This document shows positions 1 through 9,334 of a stretch of DNA of 64,000 nt, piece by piece. The DNA lies in contig NZ_CP163302.1 of NCBI RefSeq assembly GCF_041022165.1, positions 186,001 through 250,000 on the forward strand, given 5' to 3'. This DNA is from Sinomonas sp. P10A9 (lineage in GTDB: Bacteria; Actinomycetota; Actinomycetes; Actinomycetales; Micrococcaceae). Numbering within the stretch: position 1 is the first letter of the stretch; the number at the start of each line of letters is the position of its first letter. Both the position numbers and the translations under genes were made by a program. The notes beneath the pieces were generated by a model. The model was not told the origin of the DNA. It saw nothing but the letters and a program-made list of their open reading frames with translations, and did no database searches.

Positions 1-1679
1 GTCAGGCCGTGGTCGCCCGTGACGATGATGAGTCGGATCCCGGCTGCGTGGCAGCGCGCGACGGCGTCCGCCACCTCGGGGCGCGGGGGGTCCAGGAGCG
101 CGATGATTCCCAGCAGCGTGAGCCCTCGCTCGGCGTCGTGCCTGCTGAGGCCCGCCGCGCCGTCGCCCGGGACGGCCTTCTCGGCGACGGCGAGGACGCG
201 CAGCCCCTGTTCAGCCCAGTCGTTGACCGTCTCGACCACGTGCGTGCGGTCCCGCTCCGAGAGGGGTTCGCGGCCGCCGTCGGGCGCGGAGATCCAGTCG
301 CACAGCGGCAGGAGCTCCTCGGGGGCGCCCTTGCAGTGGACCGCCGTTTCTCCTGCCGCGGCGTCGACGGTGGACATACGGCGCAGTACTGGGTCGAAGT
401 GGAACTGGGCGAGCCGCACGACGCCGAGACGGTTGTTGGGCAGGCCGAGCGTGGCGGCCGCGTGGAGGAAAGCGAGCTCCGTCGGGTCGCCCGTCTCGGT
501 CCCGTCCGGGGCAATGTGTGCGTTGTTGCACGCGACTCCGGCCGCCGCGAGCCTGGCGGCGGGCGAGCCTGGCGCGGCAGGCGGCACAGCGCCTTCGAGC
601 GCGAGCGTCCCGTCCGGAGTCCAGAGCGTGACGGCGCGCATCTGGTTCATGGTGAGCGTGCCGGTCTTGTCGGTGCAGATCACGCTCGTCGAGCCGAGGG
701 TCTCAACGGCGGAGATCCGCTTCACGAGCGCGCCCTCGCGGGCCAGCACGCGGACGCCGACGGCGAGCGCGAGCGTGATCGTGGGCAGCAGGCCCTCTGG
801 GACGTTGGCCACGAGAAGGCCGATCGCGAAGTTCAGGGTGTCGCCGAGCGGTAGGCCTGTGAGGAGCGTGCCGACCGGGATGAATGCCGCGCCCATCACG
901 ATCGCCACGATCGCGATGACCCTCGCGACGCGGGTGACCTGCCTCTCGAGCGGGCTGCTCTCGTGGCCTACGCGCTCCGACAGCGCCGCGATGCGGCCCA
1001 GCTCGGTGTGCATGCCGGTCGCGAACACGACGGCGGTCGCCTCGCCGCCCGTGCAGCTCGTCCCGCTGAAGACCATGTCCGAGGCGTCCAGCAGACGCTC
1101 CGCGAACGAGTCTCCTTCGGCGGTCCGCAGCACGGGGAGGGACTCGCCCGTGAGCGTCGAGACGTCCATCTCGACGGAGCCCTCGAGGAGCCGCGCGTCC
1201 GCTGAGACCCGGTCGCCCTCGCGGACAACGATCACGTCGCCGGGAACCAGGAGCCGCGCGTCCACGAGGGTTTCCTGCCCGTCGCGGATGGCGCGGGCCG
1301 AGGGAGGGAGATAGGCCGCGAGCGCCTCGACCGCGTGCTCGGCGTGGCGCTCCTGGAGGAAGGCGAACGCCGCGTTGATCAGGATGACCGCAACGATCGC
1401 GGCGGCCAGGGCCCCGGACCCGGTGATAAAGCTCAGGACGGCTGCGAGCCAGAGCAGCAGGGCGAGCGGCTGCGTGAGCTGGCCCAGAATCTGACGGGGC
1501 CATCTCCGGCCGCCTTTGCGGGTGAGCATGTTCGGCCCGTAGACGACCTGGCGCCTCGCGGATTCGCGTCCCGTGAGGCCGCGGCGGCTTGATCGCAGGT
1601 CGCGGAGGAGTCTGTCTACCGAAGAGCGGGGATCGACGTGCTGCGCGGCCTCGGGCTCGGTCGTGGCGCGATGGTTCAT
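1..1679 (-). CDS. Cation-transporting P-type ATPase, C-terminal part outside window
   Basis: The frame reads as a P-type ATPase that couples ATP hydrolysis to cation transport across the membrane. It begins [20 protein letters not shown] and continues through an N-terminal cation-ATPase domain and the first membrane segments (about residues 60-95). The phosphorylation motif CTDKTGTLT is encoded at about 651-683, so the catalytic Asp is present. The HAD-type motif IIVTGD lies at the window edge, near residue 550, so the remaining transmembrane half is cut off. The ATG at 1679 was chosen because no in-frame homologous sequence lies upstream. The ion is not determinable; the layout resembles P2-type calcium or SERCA-like pumps. 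The family is certain, the substrate is not. Confidence 0.88.
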   Translation of the reverse strand, partial: MNHRATTEPEAAQHVDPRSSVDRLLRDLRSSRRGLTGRESARRQVVYGPNMLTRKGGRRWPRQILGQLTQPLALLLWLAAVLSFITGSGALAAAIVAVILINAAFAFLQERHAEHAVEALAAYLPPSARAIRDGQETLVDARLLVPGDVIVVREGDRVSADARLLEGSVEMDVSTLTGESLPVLRTAEGDSFAERLLDASDMVFSGTSCTGGEATAVVFATGMHTELGRIAALSERVGHESSPLERQVTRVARVIAIVAIVMGAAFIPVGTLLTGLPLGDTLNFAIGLLVANVPEGLLPTITLALAVGVRVLAREGALVKRISAVETLGSTSVICTDKTGTLTMNQMRAVTLWTPDGTLALEGAVPPAAPGSPAARLAAAGVACNNAHIAPDGTETGDPTELAFLHAAATLGLPNNRLGVVRLAQFHFDPVLRRMSTVDAAAGETAVHCKGAPEELLPLCDWISAPDGGREPLSERDRTHVVETVNDWAEQGLRVLAVAEKAVPGDGAAGLSRHDAERGLTLLGIIALLDPPRPEVADAVARCHAAGIRLIIVTGDHGL

Positions 1680-1770
1680 GAGGGCATTGTGGGCCGGACA
1701 GGTGAACGTGGGGTTAGGGCCGAAGGTCGCAGGGCGCCGTTCTCGTCGGTGATCTTGCCCACGCGCCCTA

Positions 1771-1807
1771 TCCATCCATCCGTCCGTCTATCCGTCCGTC
1801 TGGACGG
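1771..1807. repeat. Tetranucleotide TCCA/TCCG repeat
   Basis: About nine TCCA or TCCG/TCTA units run in tandem between the divergent start of the ATPase gene and the stop of the Nudix gene. The last units form a small hairpin, CCGTCC-GTCT-GGACGG (1792-1807), placed just past the Nudix stop. It may act as a weak terminator for the Nudix gene or simply be a slippage-prone tract. Confidence 0.6.
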
Positions 1808-1824
1808 TCGGTTGGTCGAGGCTC

Positions 1825-2286
1825 TCACGCGAGGCGCTGGACCAGTGCGTCGAGGATCGGGAGCTGGCCCTTGACGAGCTTGGCACGGGCCACGGTCTCG
1901 GTGACCCATTCCGCGCGGTCGATCTCGGGGAACGACTGGATCTTGCCGGAGCCGCGCGGCCATTCGAGCGGGAAGGTGTTGCTGACGATTCGCTCGGGCG
2001 CGAACTCCGCGTCGCCGGCGAACGCCGTGATGACCTTGCCCGACGGCTGGCGGAAGTCGCCGAGGGCCGCGTACTCGGCGTCCGGCGCGGGCGAGCCCAT
2101 CTCCTCCGCGAACTCGCGCCGTGCTGCCTCGAATGGGTCCTCACCCTCGCCGTACTCCCCCTTGGGAATCGACCACGCGCGATCGTCCTTGCGCGCCCAG
2201 AACGGTCCGCCCATGTGGGCGATCCACACCTCCAGGTCCACGCCCGCTTGGCGGTACAGCAGGATCCCCGCGCTCTTCACAGGCAT
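1825..2286 (-). CDS. Nudix hydrolase
   Basis: A 153-residue cytosolic hydrolase of the Nudix superfamily, which cleaves nucleoside diphosphates linked to another group. The Nudix box is visible at about residues 43-65: G-EYGEG-E-DPFEAAR-REFAEEMG, with the REFAEE metal-binding core intact. The N-terminal part (SAGILLYRQ, WSIPKGEY) resembles the small predicted NTP pyrophosphohydrolases of actinobacteria that keep the WSIPKGE sequence. The length is normal for a single-domain member. The ATG at 2286 is the only reasonable start. It is monocistronic, and its substrate cannot be told from sequence. Confidence 0.9.
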   Translation of the reverse strand: MPVKSAGILLYRQAGVDLEVWIAHMGGPFWARKDDRAWSIPKGEYGEGEDPFEAARREFAEEMGSPAPDAEYAALGDFRQPSGKVITAFAGDAEFAPERIVSNTFPLEWPRGSGKIQSFPEIDRAEWVTETVARAKLVKGQLPILDALVQRLA

Positions 2287-2472
2287 GCCGGCTCCATGGC
2301 GCCAGCGTACGCGCGCCCCGGGCCGCCACTAGACATCCCCACCCCGAGGTCACATCCCGCGCATCGATGGGCCCAAGTCCCCTAGTTCGCCGTTGGTCCG
2401 AAACCTAGCGTTCGGGGCAGGAGCCCAGCGATCCCTGCAGGGCCGGAGAGCCTATCGAACGGATGCCCCGCG

Positions 2473-3872
2473 ATGCCTGCTTACCGCAACGTCCACCGGA
2501 GAAGGAGCCGGCGGTGGAGCGCGCCGTCAGCCCTGATCGCGATGGGACTGGTTGGAATCATGGTCCTTTCAGGCTGCGTCGCTGCTGAGCCTGAGCCGAC
2601 CGTCCCCTCGAAGGTGTTCACTGACCAAGAGCTGATGGCGGTCGGATACGCAATGCTCGGGGAGCGCGGCCTGAACCCGAACTTTGTGGATGACAGCCAG
2701 ATAACGCGCACCTCGTTCGATACGCACCCGATCTCCCCGCTCCAGTACACGATGCAGCCGGCCGAATGCTCTGCATTCCATCCGCCCACTTCGGACGAGG
2801 CACTCAAGGATCTGAGCGTCGGCTTCGCGATGGGAGCCGTGCCACTTCTCGACGAGACTGACCCGACGAGCCAGATTCGGTTCACGATTCGCAGCGCCGA
2901 GGCCGGCAGGCTCGCAGTGGCCGACTTTGACTACACAGACGAGATCCTCTCCCGGTGCGCCCAGTTCACGGCGACCGAGGTGGGGACAGACGCAGCCCCC
3001 AGACGCTGATGATGATCACGCCTCCTTCGGCAGGAGACAGGTCCTACGCGCTGATGGGCCGGCCCGACGCACAGAGCGGGGCCACAGGAGTGGGGCTTCG
3101 AGTCCTCGCAGGGACGATCTCGATCAGCATGTTCCGTGCGGTGCCATCCCTGAAGAGCGAGGCCGACGCCAAGCCCACTCTGGACGCGATGGCGGGCGTT
3201 GCAAAGGAGCTTATCCACCAGTCGCTCAAGCATCCGCCGGTCGTCACGCCGCCGCCTGCGAACGCCATGAGCCCCCAGCAGCTGACCGACCTGCTCCAAA
3301 GTGTGTCTGGCCCCGGCGGGAAGAAGGTGGATACCGCCGCGGGAACCGTTGTGGACGGCACATCCGTGGGCCCGATAGAAAAATGCACCTACAGCGACGG
3401 GACCTACTACTCTGCGCTGCGCGGATCCACGTGGGTCGGCGGGGAGTTCCCTGCCTCGATGACAACAATGGGAAGTACCTTGTTCATCGCTGGCCTCACC
3501 GTCAACTTGGTGAGCATGCCCACTGGGGCTGCCCAGCCGTACCCCTTCGACAAGCGCGCCGCAGACCTGCGTGACTGTCCCGTGATCCAGGAGCAGGTCT
3601 TCTCCGACACGGCCAGCAGCAGCACCAGCCAATGGACCTCGATACGTCGTCTGGGCTTGGACGTCGCCGCGGACTCGACCTACGCGATCGCCCATGAGCA
3701 TCCGGACTCGGGGGTCTGGCACCTGTTTGTCGGGGCCAGAAAGGGCACACTGTCCGTGGAACTGGCGACGATCTGGCCGGTCGGGTCCGATCCGCAGCCG
3801 CGTGTTGACGAGATGGCGGCGGTGATCAACGAGGTCTTCGCCAAGGCAGGCCAGCCGGCAGGGGGCACCTAG
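2473..3872 (+). pseudogene. Frameshifted lipoprotein gene, upstream copy of a tandem pair
   Basis: Two reading frames together match the intact paralogue that follows at 4020-5444. The first (2473-3009) has a lipoprotein signal with lipobox LSGC (about residue 35) and ends with DAAPRR-stop. The second (in frame until 3872) resumes with QTLMMITPPSAGDRSYALMG, aligning to PLMLLKSPSVGDRAYAIAG of the paralogue. The break lies at a run of five C at 2996-3000; adding one C restores one continuous frame of about 466 codons. Shared blocks include KVFTDQELMAVGYAML, AECSAFHPPTSDEALKDL, LRVLAGTISISMFR and CTYSDGTYYSALR. No known domain was recognised. Either the gene is truly broken, or the base is missing through an assembly error, or expression relies on slippage. 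Confidence 0.8.
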
Positions 3873-3890
3873 AGAACGAGCGCTCGTGCC

Positions 3891-3924
3891 ACCGGGTTCG
3901 GGGTCCCGAAGCGGTATCGGTGAC
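3891..3924 (-). pseudogene. Remnant of the putA 3' end between the lipoprotein copies
   Basis: On the minus strand this short stretch reads RFGTPNPVA, the same residues that end the intact putA-type protein (RFGTPNPVALGIRI). The DNA at 3891-3915 matches 5564-5588 at 24 of 25 bases. It follows the stop of the first lipoprotein gene exactly as the real putA end follows the second. It is therefore best read as the boundary left by a tandem duplication of lipoprotein gene plus putA tail. Confidence 0.7.
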
Positions 3925-4019
3925 ACCCATCAATGAGCTCACTCGCCACAGGCCCGAGCGGATTGTCAGCTACATGTTCAGGACCAAGGCCCTGGGGAGC
4001 CCGAGCAGGGAGGGCGACG

Positions 4020-5444
4020 ATGATGTCTCGCCGGTATGCAGGACGTGCAGTGTTTCCGCAACTGCGGGGCGTGTCCCGTGCGGCCATGGCGGCCATCGTC
4101 GGACTCCTAGTCCTGACCGGCTGCACCCCGGCTCCCGCCCCGAGCCCGTCCACGCCCAGCCCGTCCACGCCAAGCCCATCCACGCCCAGCGCTCCCTCGA
4201 AGGTCTTCAGCGACCAGGAGCTGATGACCGTCGGCTACATGATGCTCCAGGAATGCAGACTGAACTTGAACAACATGGACGACAGCACAGTGACCAGGAC
4301 GGCGTTCGACACGCGCCCGTTCCCACTGACGCACCTCACCATTCGGCCCGATGAATGCTCGGCATTTCATCCGCCGACCGCAGACGATGCGCTGAAGGAT
4401 CTGACTCTGAGCTTCGCAGTCGGCGTTGTGCCCCTCTCCGACGAGACGGTACCGAGCAGCACGATACGGTTCACGATGACCAGCGCCGAGTCTGACAGGC
4501 TGGCCAAGGCCGACTTTGACTACACCGACGAGCTTGCCGCCCGCTGCGCCCATTTCGATGCGTCCGCGGAGGGCGCGGACAGCGTCCCGCAACCATTGAT
4601 GCTGCTGAAGTCTCCTTCGGTAGGAGATAGGGCCTATGCGATAGCCGGCCGGCCCGACCAGACGGACGGCACCAAACGCATAGGCCTCCGCGTCCTTGCA
4701 GGAACGATCTCGATCAGCATGTTCCGCAGCGTGCCGTCCCTCAAGTCCGTGAAGGATGCACAGCCCACTCTGGACATGATGGCCGGCGTCGCCAAGGACC
4801 TGATCCACCAGGCGGCTCAACACCCGCCAGCCGTTCCTCCCCCACCCGCGAATGCACAGTCCCCTCAGCAGCTGACCGATCTTCTGCAGGAGATCACTGG
4901 ACCGGACGGTCGAAGGGTGACCTATGCGTCGGGAACCGTTATCCACGGGTCGTCCCTCGGTAACATGACGCCTTGTACCTACAGCGACGGAACCTACTAT
5001 TCAGCGCTTCGCAAGTCCACTGTGGTGCACGGCGAGTTCCCGCCGTCGGCGGCGTCATCCGGTGACGCCGCAGTCTTCTCCGAGATGACTGTCCGGCTGA
5101 TCAGCATGCCCATCGGAGCTTCTGGGCCGTACCCCTTTGACCAGCGCGCTGCCGATCTCGGGAACTGCGCGACTATCCAGGAGCAGGTCTTCACCGATTC
5201 GACCAGCAGCATGATCCAGTGGAGCTCGATACACCGGTTCATCTTGAACGTAGCGGCGGATTCGGCCTTCGCGGTCGCCCATGACCAGCCCGATATGGGG
5301 GCATGGCATTTGCTGGCGGGAGCCCGAAGGGGCACCTTGACGGTGGAACTGGGGACCTACTGGACTCCGCAACTCGATCCGCAGGAGCGTCTCGACCAGA
5401 TGGCCGCGGTGATCAACCAGATCTTTGCCAAGGCCGGCGTATAG
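4020..5444 (+). CDS. Putative lipoprotein of unknown function, intact downstream copy
   Basis: A secreted lipoprotein of about 474 residues. The signal peptide is MMSRRYAGRAVFPQLRGVSR followed by a hydrophobic stretch and lipobox LTGC, so the mature N-terminus is a lipidated Cys on the outer face of the membrane. A Pro/Ser/Thr linker with PSTPS repeats (encoded by a 12-bp tandem repeat at about 4141-4190) separates the anchor from the main domain. The body contains a repeated theme of DQ-L...VG and two Cys-bearing blocks (ECSAFHPP, CTYSDGTYYSALR). No family was recognised. The start was placed at ATG 4020 (or 4023) behind GGGAGGG at 4008-4014 rather than at an upstream ATG without a binding site. 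It is the paralogue of the broken gene at 2473. Confidence 0.82.
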   Translation: MMSRRYAGRAVFPQLRGVSRAAMAAIVGLLVLTGCTPAPAPSPSTPSPSTPSPSTPSAPSKVFSDQELMTVGYMMLQECRLNLNNMDDSTVTRTAFDTRPFPLTHLTIRPDECSAFHPPTADDALKDLTLSFAVGVVPLSDETVPSSTIRFTMTSAESDRLAKADFDYTDELAARCAHFDASAEGADSVPQPLMLLKSPSVGDRAYAIAGRPDQTDGTKRIGLRVLAGTISISMFRSVPSLKSVKDAQPTLDMMAGVAKDLIHQAAQHPPAVPPPPANAQSPQQLTDLLQEITGPDGRRVTYASGTVIHGSSLGNMTPCTYSDGTYYSALRKSTVVHGEFPPSAASSGDAAVFSEMTVRLISMPIGASGPYPFDQRAADLGNCATIQEQVFTDSTSSMIQWSSIHRFILNVAADSAFAVAHDQPDMGAWHLLAGARRGTLTVELGTYWTPQLDPQERLDQMAAVINQIFAKAGV

Positions 5445-5474
5445 CAGAAGTATCTGCCCGCGTATGGATCCGCG

Positions 5475-5505
5475 TTCTGGGGGTCACTTGAGGTGACCCC
5501 CAGAA
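5475..5505. terminator. Bidirectional terminator hairpin
   Basis: TTCTGGGGGTCAC (5475-5487) and its exact complement (5493-5505) form a 13-bp stem with a five-base loop. It lies between the convergent stops at 5444 (+) and 5542 (-). The right arm is the first unit of the 14-bp repeat array. Confidence 0.7.
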
Positions 5506-5546
5506 GGTGACTCCTAGAGGGTGACTGCTAGACCGTGAGCGCTAGA
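5491..5546. repeat. 14-bp tandem repeat array, four units
   Basis: Four consecutive 14-base units: AGGTGACCCCCAGA, AGGTGACTCCTAGA, GGGTGACTGCTAGA, CCGTGAGCGCTAGA. The core is GTGACTCCTAGA. The array ends inside the putA stop codon. A related array with the same period is present at 51040-51110. Confidence 0.75.
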
Positions 5547-8500
5547 TCCTGATTCCCAACGCTACCGGGTTCGGGGTGCCGAAGCGGTGCGCGGTGACCG
5601 ACACGGCCTGCTCATGCACGAACGGCAGGATCTCCACGCGTCCGGCCGAGACGACCGGGTGGGCATACGCGGCCACATCCGGCGTGCCGCCGACCGCGTC
5701 CGCGAGGCTGCTCACCGCTGCGCGCGCCGCGTCGCCCGTACCGGCAATGAGCCGCACACGGCCCGAGCCGAGCAACGCGGCCCGCCGAAGCCACGCGGCA
5801 GAATCCTCAACCGTGACGGGCACCCCGTGCTGGTTCAGCACGTCCGCGGTCGAGCCGGGAAGCATGACGTCGCTGCTCACCGTCACGGGCGATGCCGCCA
5901 GAATCCCCGCTGCCGCGACCCGCAGGAGCTCGGCGACGCCGTGGCCGGAGGTGCCGGCCTCAAACCGCACCGTCACCGGCAGCGGCCGGTAGCGGAACAC
6001 ATTGCGCTCGCAGGCGAGCCCAGATACGTCCTTGGAGACACCGAACTCCGAGGCCCACGCCGCGGCGTCGGAGCCGAGCGCGGCAGCCAGCCACACGGCG
6101 TCGTCCGCGGGGAGTGCGGCAGAGGCTGCGTCGAGGAGCGCGCTCACGGCCTGGTTGCGGATCGGCGCAAGCGACGTGGCCGCCGCGTCTGCCCATGAGC
6201 CCAGGCCCACGAGGTAGTTCGGACCGCCGGCCTTGGTCCCGGCGCCCACTGCGGACTTCTTCCAGCCGCCGAACGGCTGACGCCGCACGATCGCGCCCGT
6301 GATCCCGCGGTTGATGTAGAGGTTGCCGGCCTGGATGTGCTCGAGCCAGTAGTCCAGCTCGGCGGGATCGAGGGAGTGCAGGCCGGAGGTGAGGCCGTAG
6401 TCGATCTGGTTGACGAGTGCCACGGCCTCCTCGAGGGTCTCGGCGGTCATGACGCCGAGGATCGGGCCGAAGTACTCGGTGAGGTGGTACTCCGAGCCTG
6501 GCTTCACGTCAGAGCGCACGCCTGGGCTCCACAGCTTCCCGGAGTCATCGAGCTGGCGCGGGGTGAGGACCCAGTTCTCGCCTTCGCCGAGTGTGGTCAG
6601 CCCGCGGAGCAGCTTCTCGCCCGGGGCCTCGATGACCGGACCCATCTGAGTCCGCGCGTCCCACGGGTAGCCCACGTGGAGCGACTGCACGGCGTCGACG
6701 AGCTGGTTCCGGAACCGCTTCGACGTGGCGGCGGAGCCCACGAGCACCACGAGCGAGGCCGCCGAGCACTTCTGCCCAGCGTGCCCGAACGCCGAGTAGG
6801 CGACGTCCTTCGCCGCGAGGTCGAGGTCCGCGCTCGGCGTGACGATGATCGCGTTCTTCCCGGAGGTCTCCGCGAGCAGCGGCAGGTCGTGCCGGAACGA
6901 GCGGAAGAGCTGCGCGGTCTCGTACCCGCCGGTGAGGATCACTCGGTCTACGTCCGGGTGGGCGATGAGCTTCTGGCCGAGGGACCTCCCTGGCTGTCCC
7001 TCCGGGAGCTGCACGAGCTGGAGCACTTCGCGGCCCACGCCGGTCTGCGCCGCCGTCTCGTCGAAGGCCTCCCAGAGGGCCTCGACCATGACGGATCCCG
7101 AGCGGCGCGCCTGCTTCGCCGGCTTGATCACCACGCCGGAGCCGGCGGCGAGCGCCGCGAGGGTGGATCCGGCGGGGATCGCCACTGGGAAGTTCCACGG
7201 CGGGGTCACGACCGTGAGCCGGCTCGGGGAGTACGCGGCGCCGTCCACGGTGTCGAGGCCGCGCGCGAGTTCCGCGTAGTAGTGCGCGAAGTCGATCGCC
7301 TCGGAGACCTCAGGGTCGCCCTGGTCGATCGTCTTGCCGGCCTCCGAGGCCATCACCTCGAGCAGATCGCCGCGGCGACGCTCGAGCGCCCGGCCCGCTG
7401 CATCGAGCACGACGGCGCGCTGGGCGCCGCTGAGGGCACCCCACCGCTCGCCGGCGCTCACCGCGGCCCGCACGACGGCGTTGAGCTCGCCCTCCGTGGG
7501 CAGGGTCGCCGCATCCGCGGTGTCGATGCCGATCCGGCTGTCTTCCGAACGGGCAATGATCGCCCGGCCCCAGAGCCGGTTCGCGGGAAGGTCCGGATCG
7601 GTGTCCGGGGTGTTCGCGAACCCCCCAGACGAGAGGGGAGTGCCGGCGTCGTGCGCGGAGCCCTCAGCGGTGCGCCGATCCTGCGTGCGGTTCGGCCCGG
7701 GGACCGTGCGGCGCCCCGCGGGGTCCGCGAACGGCGCGGTCCCGAGGGCCGCGAGCGAGGCGAGGAAGCGCTTCTTCTCGCGTTCGAAGAGCACGTCACT
7801 GGAATCCAGCTCGAACACGGCGGACATGAAGTTGTCCTGGCTCGCGCCCTCTTCGAGGCGCCGGATCAGGTAGGCGATCGCTACGTCGAACTCGCCCGGG
7901 TGCACCACGGGCGTGTAGAGGAGGAGGTGGCCGACGTCGGAGAGCACGGCCTGCGCCTGGGCCGAGGCCATGCCGAGGAGCATCTCGAACTCGAGGACAC
8001 CCTTGCCGCCCGAGACCCCCGTGTCCACGCCGCGTGCCTTCGCGAGCAGCCACGCGAGCGCGACGTCGAACAGGTTGTGCCCCGCGACTCCAACGCGCAC
8101 GTTGGCGAGGTGCTCCGGGGTGAGGGCATAGTCGAGCACCGCCTTGTAGGAGGTGTCCGATTCCTGCTTCGAGCCCCACGTGGCTGCGGGCCAGCCGTGG
8201 ACTTCTGCGTCAACGTGCTCCATGGGGAGGTTGGCGCCCTTGACCACGCGCACCTTGATGGGAGCGCCGCCGGCCGCCACACGCCGCGAGGCCCACTCCT
8301 GCAGGTGGATCATCGCGCCAAGTGCGTCCGGCAGGTAGGCCTGCAGCACGATCCCGGCCTCGAGCCCACGGAACTCCTCGCGGTCGAGGAGGCGCGTGAA
8401 GACGGCGATCGTGAGATCGAGATCCTTGTACTCCTCCATGTCCAGGTTGATGAACTTGGGGGCGGTGCTTGAGGCGGCGAGACGGTAGAGCGGCGCGAGG

Positions 8501-9168
8501 GACTCGATGATGTGCTCGACCGCCTCCTCGAACGCCCAGTGGTTGTGCGGGGCGACGGTCGAGGAGACCTTGATGGAGACGTAGTCGACGTCGTCCCGCG
8601 CGAGCAGGCTGCGCGTGCCCTCGAGGCGCCGCGCGGCCTCGCCCTGGCCGAGGATCGCCTCGCCGAGGAGGTTCACGTTGAGGCGGATGCCGGGGGTGCG
8701 GATCTTGGAGATGGCCGGACCGAGCTTGGAATCCGAGGCGTCCACGATGAGGTGGCCCACCATCTCGCGGAGCACGCGCCGCGCGATGGGCACGACGACG
8801 CCGGGCATCGCGGGGGCGAGCGCGCCTCCCAGTGCGACGGCCTTGCGCATGGGCCAGGGCAGGAATGCTGGGACCTTGGGCGCGATCGCCTTGAGGTTGC
8901 GGGCGGCGACGGAAAGGTCCTCGGGGCGGACCACGCCGTCCACGAATCCGACCGTGAACGCGAGCCCGTTCGGGTCCTTGAGCACGCCCGCGAGCTGAGC
9001 GGCGGCGGGGTCAACGGGGAGCTTGGCGGCGGCGTCGAGCCAGCGACGGACCTGCGCGATGGCCTCGTCGGCGAGGTCCTGGGGGCGGACAGGGTTGACG
9101 CGGCCTGCGTCGGAGGTGCTGGTCTGCGTCTCGGGCGTGTGGTCCGGCGCGTGGAGCGGCGTCGTCAT
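5542..9168 (-). CDS. putA: Bifunctional proline dehydrogenase / L-glutamate gamma-semialdehyde dehydrogenase (PutA type)
   Basis: A 1208-residue enzyme that oxidises proline to P5C with FAD and then to glutamate with NAD. The N-terminal half carries the proline dehydrogenase barrel (KVSSTVAPHNHW, FINLDMEEYKDLDLT, VRVVKGANLPMEH). The C-terminal half is an aldehyde dehydrogenase with TPPWNFPVAIPAG, SGKNAIIV near residue 770 and GQKCSAASL, whose Cys (about residue 800) is the catalytic nucleophile. No DNA-binding ribbon-helix-helix domain is present, so autoregulation of the enterobacterial kind is not expected. The start at 9168 (MTTPLHAPDHTPETQ) follows an AAGGA motif; a longer frame upstream runs through the promoter. 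A LysR gene diverges from it and is the likely regulator. Confidence 0.93.
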   Translation of the reverse strand: MTTPLHAPDHTPETQTSTSDAGRVNPVRPQDLADEAIAQVRRWLDAAAKLPVDPAAAQLAGVLKDPNGLAFTVGFVDGVVRPEDLSVAARNLKAIAPKVPAFLPWPMRKAVALGGALAPAMPGVVVPIARRVLREMVGHLIVDASDSKLGPAISKIRTPGIRLNVNLLGEAILGQGEAARRLEGTRSLLARDDVDYVSIKVSSTVAPHNHWAFEEAVEHIIESLAPLYRLAASSTAPKFINLDMEEYKDLDLTIAVFTRLLDREEFRGLEAGIVLQAYLPDALGAMIHLQEWASRRVAAGGAPIKVRVVKGANLPMEHVDAEVHGWPAATWGSKQESDTSYKAVLDYALTPEHLANVRVGVAGHNLFDVALAWLLAKARGVDTGVSGGKGVLEFEMLLGMASAQAQAVLSDVGHLLLYTPVVHPGEFDVAIAYLIRRLEEGASQDNFMSAVFELDSSDVLFEREKKRFLASLAALGTAPFADPAGRRTVPGPNRTQDRRTAEGSAHDAGTPLSSGGFANTPDTDPDLPANRLWGRAIIARSEDSRIGIDTADAATLPTEGELNAVVRAAVSAGERWGALSGAQRAVVLDAAGRALERRRGDLLEVMASEAGKTIDQGDPEVSEAIDFAHYYAELARGLDTVDGAAYSPSRLTVVTPPWNFPVAIPAGSTLAALAAGSGVVIKPAKQARRSGSVMVEALWEAFDETAAQTGVGREVLQLVQLPEGQPGRSLGQKLIAHPDVDRVILTGGYETAQLFRSFRHDLPLLAETSGKNAIIVTPSADLDLAAKDVAYSAFGHAGQKCSAASLVVLVGSAATSKRFRNQLVDAVQSLHVGYPWDARTQMGPVIEAPGEKLLRGLTTLGEGENWVLTPRQLDDSGKLWSPGVRSDVKPGSEYHLTEYFGPILGVMTAETLEEAVALVNQIDYGLTSGLHSLDPAELDYWLEHIQAGNLYINRGITGAIVRRQPFGGWKKSAVGAGTKAGGPNYLVGLGSWADAAATSLAPIRNQAVSALLDAASAALPADDAVWLAAALGSDAAAWASEFGVSKDVSGLACERNVFRYRPLPVTVRFEAGTSGHGVAELLRVAAAGILAASPVTVSSDVMLPGSTADVLNQHGVPVTVEDSAAWLRRAALLGSGRVRLIAGTGDAARAAVSSLADAVGGTPDVAAYAHPVVSAGRVEILPFVHEQAVSVTAHRFGTPNPVALGIRI

Positions 9169-9284
9169 CGTGGTGGTCCTTGGCGATCGGTGGCTGGGTC
9201 TCTGGCGCCAGCCGGGTGGGATCTGGCGCCCGCATATGCGGTCTCCTGCCAGTATGTGATGGACAATACGAAAGGAGAAGCGAT

Positions 9285-9313
9285 GATTTCCGATCAATAT
9301 CCATGAGGAAATC
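9285..9313. promoter_or_regulatory. Inverted repeat in the putA / LysR divergent promoter
   Basis: GATTTCC (9285-9291) and GGAAATC (9307-9313) are exact inverted arms 15 bases apart in the 166-bp divergent region. TCCGATC also occurs twice in direct orientation (9289-9295 and 9312-9318). This is where a LysR protein would be expected to bind both promoters; the assignment is an inference from position and symmetry. Confidence 0.5.
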
Positions 9314-9334
9314 CGATCTATCGAGGAGGGTTCC

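Noticed and set aside
3869..4183. A 104-codon minus-strand frame between the lipoprotein genes
   Set aside because: Apart from the putA-like tail it is antisense to the PSTPS linker and signal region of the intact lipoprotein; no start signal.
6337..8472. A 711-codon open frame on the plus strand
   Set aside because: It lies wholly antisense to putA. High GC at third positions opens long frames on the opposite strand; its product is Arg/Gly/Glu-rich without domain features.
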